NCBI GenBank assembly: GCA_903839965.1 | Contig: CAIMEK010000459.1 | Span: forward strand, 1 to 8,005 | Source: an uncultured Acetobacteraceae bacterium | GTDB taxonomy: Bacteria; Pseudomonadota; Alphaproteobacteria; Acetobacterales; Acetobacteraceae | Direction: 5' to 3' | Length of the DNA stretch: 8,005 bases | Position numbers and translations under genes: made by a program | Shown: in pieces, positions 5,405 to 8,005 of the stretch | Position numbering within the stretch: position 1 is the stretch's first letter | How the letters are laid out: the number at the start of each line of letters is the position of its first letter | The notes under the pieces: generated by a model | What the model was told of the DNA's origin: nothing | Seen by the model: only the letters and a program-made list of their open reading frames with translations | The model's database searches: none

Positions 5405-6922
5405 TTACCCCGGATGGGCGCCGGTTTTCAGTGCTTCCGCATTCTTCCGCAGCTTCTCCAACATGGCGCCGGGCGTCCAGCTTTCGGGACTTTGGCGTGG
5501 CGGGAATTCAATCATGGTCTTCATGAACTCGCCCACGAGAGCGCCGGCCGGCAGCAACAAGTAGAGGCGGTCGATACGCCATCTCCAGATGTACAAATCA
5601 CCGCTGACGCTTGCCTCTTCGAACGGATCGGAGCGAAGGTTCACCACCAAAGGACACTTCAGCGTCGTGAGTGCACGTTCCCATGCGGCGGCGCCTTCAT
5701 GCGTTTGCACCGCGAAATGCACTTTCCAATTGCCAAAGCGAAGCGCCATCAGGTCGCCCTCGTCACCCCAGTACAGGAACCCCGGACGCGGGTTCTTCGT
5801 CACCTCGCCCTTCAGGTGCGGCATGAGGTTGAAGCCGTCGAGATGGACCTTGAAGGTCTTTTTGCCGGCCTTGTGGCCCTTCTTGCATTTCGCAACGATT
5901 TCCGGCTCGCCGGCCGCGGCCAGAAGGGTTGGAAGCATGTCCTGGTGCGAGAAAACCTCGTTGCTGACGGTCCCTGGCTTGATCACACCCGGCCAGCGAA
6001 TGGCGGTCGGTACGCGCCAACCGCCTTCCCAATTGGTGGCCTTCTCGCCGCGGAACGGTGTGCTCGCGCCATCCGGCCAACTGCATTTCTCGGCACCGTT
6101 GTCGGTCGAGTACATCACGATGGTGTTATCGGCGATTCCCAGTTCGTCAAGTTTGTCGAGCAACTCACCGACGTGACCGTCATGCTCAACCATGCCATCC
6201 GGATACACGCCCAGACCGGTCTTCCCTTTGGATTCCGGTTTCAGGTGCGTATTGACGTGCATCCGGGTTGAATTCCACCACAAGAAAAACGGCTTGTCAG
6301 CCTTGACCTGACGCTCCATGAAGTCGATCGCGTGCTTGGAAACCTCCATATCGATGGTCTCCATCCGCTTCTTGGTCAACGGGCCGGTATCCTCGACCTT
6401 CTGGGTGCCATCCGGATTTGCCCAGCTGTGCAGCACGCCGCGCGGCCCAAAGTTCTTCTTGAAATTGGGATAATCCGCCTCCGACGGATAGTCCTCGTTT
6501 TCCGGCTCTTCCTCGGCGTTCAGGTGGTAGAGGTTGCCGAAGAACTCGTCGAAGCCGTGGACGGTCGGCAGGAATTCGTCACGGTCGCCGAGGTGGTTCT
6601 TGCCGAATTGTCCGGTGGCATAGCCCCTTGGCTTCAGCAATTCCGCGATCGTCGGATCCTCCGGTTGCAGGCCGAGTTTTGCTCCGGGAAGGCCAACCTT
6701 GGTCAGCCCGGTGCGGATCGGCGACTGGCCCGTAATGAAGGCCGCACGACCGGCGGTGCAGCTTTGCTGACCATACCAATCCGTAAACAGCGCCCCTTCC
6801 TTGGCGATCCGGTCGATATTGGGCGTCCTGTACCCCATGACCCCGAGGTTGTACGCGCTGATATTGTACCAGCCAATGTCATCACCCCAGATGATCAAGA
6901 TATTCGGCTTTTTGTCGGCCAC
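5405..6922 (-). CDS. Formylglycine-dependent sulfatase (arylsulfatase family), cytoplasmic
   Basis: This 505-residue protein is a type I sulfatase, which hydrolyses sulfate esters using a formylglycine made from an active-site cysteine. The metal aspartates are D14-D15 (I-W-G-D-D). The signature C55-T-A-G-R59 gives the modified cysteine and its arginine. K108-x-H110, H222 and D274-N275 (S-T-D-N-G) complete the expected catalytic and calcium site, and K294 lies in F-R-G-E-K. The Ala at position three of C-x-P/A-x-R is a common bacterial variant. No signal peptide precedes the N-terminus, so the enzyme should be cytoplasmic and act on an imported sulfate ester. The start is a GTG at 6922 with AAAGGA 7 bases upstream. 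No formylglycine-generating enzyme or sulfate-ester transporter lies in the window. Third-position GC appears lower than in flanking genes, which hints at acquisition by transfer. The substrate (aryl, alkyl or carbohydrate sulfate) is not known. Confidence 0.93.
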   Translation of the reverse strand: MADKKPNILIIWGDDIGWYNISAYNLGVMGYRTPNIDRIAKEGALFTDWYGQQSCTAGRAAFITGQSPIRTGLTKVGLPGAKLGLQPEDPTIAELLKPRGYATGQFGKNHLGDRDEFLPTVHGFDEFFGNLYHLNAEEEPENEDYPSEADYPNFKKNFGPRGVLHSWANPDGTQKVEDTGPLTKKRMETIDMEVSKHAIDFMERQVKADKPFFLWWNSTRMHVNTHLKPESKGKTGLGVYPDGMVEHDGHVGELLDKLDELGIADNTIVMYSTDNGAEKCSWPDGASTPFRGEKATNWEGGWRVPTAIRWPGVIKPGTVSNEVFSHQDMLPTLLAAAGEPEIVAKCKKGHKAGKKTFKVHLDGFNLMPHLKGEVTKNPRPGFLYWGDEGDLMALRFGNWKVHFAVQTHEGAAAWERALTTLKCPLVVNLRSDPFEEASVSGDLYIWRWRIDRLYLLLPAGALVGEFMKTMIEFPPRQSPESWTPGAMLEKLRKNAEALKTGAHPG

Positions 6923-6993
6923 AGCTCTATCCTTTCAATCGATTCAGGTTACGGGTGACTCGGTTACTTCCCGCGCGCGGCGATGGGCCTACC

Positions 6994-7008
6994 CTATCAC
7001 CCAGATAG
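6994..7008. repeat. Short hairpin upstream of the sulfatase
   Basis: CTATC (6994-6998) and GATAG (7004-7008) form a 5-base stem over 5 bases, 9 bases behind the stop of the small exported protein and about 70 bases before the sulfatase start. It is too weak for a terminator. No convincing -35/-10 pair for the sulfatase is visible in 6923-7017, so the two genes may be co-transcribed. Confidence 0.3.
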
Positions 7009-7017
7009 AATCCAATA

Positions 7018-7206
7018 CTACGTCATGTTTGTTGTGCCAGTGCTCACCACTTCGGTCTCGCTCTGTGCGGTCGTGTCGGGCGCGCTGCTCGCCCCTGCTG
7101 GGGGGCTTTGTGGCGACGATTGCGCCTGCGCGGCGGCGCCGACCGAAAGCAGCAAGGCCCCAACGAGGCCCGCCGCCAGCATGCTCAAACGAGAACCGAG
7201 AGGCAT
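7018..7206 (-). CDS. Small predicted exported protein, 62 residues
   Basis: The minus strand encodes a 62-residue protein that I do not recognise. It has a textbook signal peptide: M-P-L-G-S-R-L as the positive start, a hydrophobic core at about 9-23 (rich in Leu, Ala, Gly), and an A-Q-A cleavage site at residues 26-28 before Q29. The mature part would be only about 34 residues, rich in Ser, Thr, Pro, Ala and Gln, ending V-S-T-G-T-T-N-M-T. The ATG at 7206 is preferred over upstream in-frame starts (7419) because AAGGAAG lies about 9 bases before it and because the signal peptide then begins at the N-terminus. The gene ends 95 bases before the sulfatase start on the same strand and may be its operon partner. 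It might also be the truncated front of a longer secreted protein. A non-coding origin cannot be excluded. Confidence 0.5.
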   Translation of the reverse strand: MPLGSRLSMLAAGLVGALLLSVGAAAQAQSSPQSPPAGASSAPDTTAQSETEVVSTGTTNMT

Positions 7207-7741
7207 CGGCCTCAACTTCCTTGTCCGACAAGTCGCACCCGAGCTATGGCATTCTGGTCCGGACGGCAAGCCAACCCTATCGGTTCGAGACCCGAGAAGA
7301 CCCTTGGCAACACCTGACATGCCGCCCTCGGGGTCAGTCGAAGGTGATGGCGCTGCGCGCTCCAAAGTGGCTGTTCCGCTCCCGGCCAACCCTCGAATGC
7401 AGAAATTGACTGAGACCACCCCTCTGATGTCCGCTCTCGGAGTAGGTGCGGCCGTCCCTCAGCAAGCCGTAGCAACCATTATGTTTGTTTCGGTTGGCGT
7501 CCTTCTGGTTTGAGGATGCCACCGCGCTTGTGCGCGTCAAGGACGCTGCGCGCCGCTCCGCGGTGGCCTGCGGCCATCATTGACTCGCCGCTCCGCGCGA
7601 CGGCGCCGCATGTCTCGGTCGGGGCGAAGGAACGGTCGCTTTGGGTCGAACAAAGGAACGGATGAGCGCGCAGCGGGCAACTCCCCACCCCTCGCTAACT
7701 TCCCCTTGCTTCGCTTTTGCCTTTGTGCTAGGAATGTATTC
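7207..7741. other. Stretch without a supportable gene
   Basis: About 535 bases lie between two divergent starts (the small exported protein and the right-edge gene). All open frames here lack a ribosome site or protein-like composition. The stretch 7390-7470 is more AT-balanced than the flanks and looks like decayed or intergenic DNA. From about 7540 onward the sequence becomes GC-rich and full of CGC/GCG strings (7550-7620). I see no tRNA, terminator with a T-run, or insertion-sequence end. Confidence 0.4.
7706..7734 (+). promoter_or_regulatory. Candidate promoter and ribosome site of the right-edge gene
   Basis: TTGCTT (7706-7711) is followed after 17 bases by TAGGAA (7729-7734). The -35 half, with CTTG, fits alphaproteobacterial promoters, but the -10 half is poor. 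AGGA (7730-7733) lies 8 bases before the GTG at 7742 and serves equally well as a ribosome site. Both roles cannot hold at once: if the -10 is real, the transcript would be nearly leaderless. Confidence 0.3.
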
Positions 7742-8005
7742 GTGAATCCCGCTCCCCTCCCGGCCCCGCTCGCCACCTTCCCCCCCGACCTCACCGCTCG
7801 GCTCGGCGGCCTCTTCATCGCCCTGGTCAAGCTCGTCGCCGCCTGCTTCGCCCGCCACCCGCGCTTCGCCCTCATCGTCGTCCCGCTCTGCCGCCGGCTC
7901 ACCCAAACGCGCCAGCGCATCGAGCGCATGTTGGCCCGCCTCGCCGCCGGCAAGCCGGCCCAGCGCCGCTCGCCCCCACCCCGCCCGCACCAGCCCGCGC
8001 CGCCG
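7742..8005 (+). CDS. Small hydrophobic/proline-rich hypothetical protein (partial, runs off right edge)
   Basis: From a GTG at 7742 the plus strand stays open for 88 codons to the window end. The peptide begins V-N-P-A-P-L-P-A-P-L and has an amphipathic or membrane-like stretch at about 21-36 (G-G-L-F-I-A-L-V-K-L-V-A-A). A second hydrophobic stretch, F-A-L-I-V-V-P-L, follows at 42-49. After it come the Arg-rich R-R-L-T-Q-T-R-Q-R-I-E-R-M-L-A-R and a Pro/Arg-rich tail. AGGA 8 bases before the GTG supports the start. The third codon positions are almost all G or C, as expected for a real gene here. From memory, similar short proteins occur as multiple paralogues of unknown function in Acetobacteraceae and relatives; I cannot confirm that. 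The long minus-strand frames over the same bases are probably shadows of it. Confidence 0.55.
   Translation, partial: MNPAPLPAPLATFPPDLTARLGGLFIALVKLVAACFARHPRFALIVVPLCRRLTQTRQRIERMLARLAAGKPAQRRSPPPRPHQPAPP

Noticed and set aside
5342..6271. Plus-strand frame of 309 codons opposite the sulfatase
   Set aside because: Antisense shadow; no ribosome site, and its beginning overlaps the terminator-like hairpin.
7230..7560. Possible tRNA or insertion-sequence remnant
   Set aside because: No cloverleaf could be drawn around the TTCGAGA at about 7281, and no terminal inverted repeats or transposase motif were found.
7577..7990. Minus-strand frames of about 137 codons opposite the right-edge gene
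   Set aside because: They are Gly/Glu/Ala/Arg low-complexity and have no visible ribosome site. The plus-strand frame has a ribosome site, a hydrophobic core and a stronger third-position GC pattern, although the choice is not absolute.

Overview
The window is GC-rich, double-strand dense chromosomal DNA of a proteobacterial type. The coding style (strong G/C at third positions, AGGAG-type ribosome sites, occasional GTG starts) and the proteins recognised fit an environmental alpha- or betaproteobacterium. The rubrerythrin/Fe-S oxidoreductase pair and the small Pro/Ala-rich protein at the right edge remind me of Acetobacteraceae-like alphaproteobacteria, but this is from memory of similar proteins and is not proven by the sequence. 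There is no rRNA, tRNA, CRISPR array or recognisable transposase.

Left part (1-745, minus strand): a rubrerythrin gene is followed by the first 39 codons of a heterodisulfide-reductase-like (Fe-S) protein that runs off the left edge. This is an oxidative-stress/redox operon, with a strong GC hairpin in the 60-base gap between the two genes. A second perfect GC hairpin directly behind the next gene (aminotransferase) separates the two units.

Centre-left (743-3273): a class V PLP aminotransferase (serine/alanine-glyoxylate type, minus) and a mandelate-racemase/muconate-lactonizing-type enolase-superfamily enzyme (plus) are divergently transcribed from a 203-base region. That region holds two exact copies of GCGGAACGTT, one near each start codon, and an extra inverted repeat, so the pair is probably co-regulated. 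Together they look like a small catabolic module for a hydroxy acid or sugar acid feeding an amino-group transfer step; the substrate is unknown.

Centre (3274-5404): a 450-base stretch without a supportable gene lies between convergent genes. Then comes a minus-strand SAM-dependent methyltransferase with an extra C-terminal region. Its leader has a good sigma70-like promoter, a palindrome over the -10 box, and a 13-codon upstream ORF with a better ribosome site than the main gene.

Right part (5405-8005): two adjacent hairpins end a minus-strand cytoplasmic formylglycine-type sulfatase with visibly lower GC than its neighbours. Just upstream on the same strand is a 62-residue protein with a convincing signal peptide. 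About 530 bases without a supportable gene follow. The window ends in the start of a plus-strand gene for a small proline- and arginine-rich protein with a hydrophobic core, cut by the edge.

No clearly new multi-gene system is visible. The best leads are the repeat pair in the divergent promoter, the upstream ORF of the methyltransferase, the K-x-R active-site variant of the enolase, and the small exported protein next to the sulfatase.
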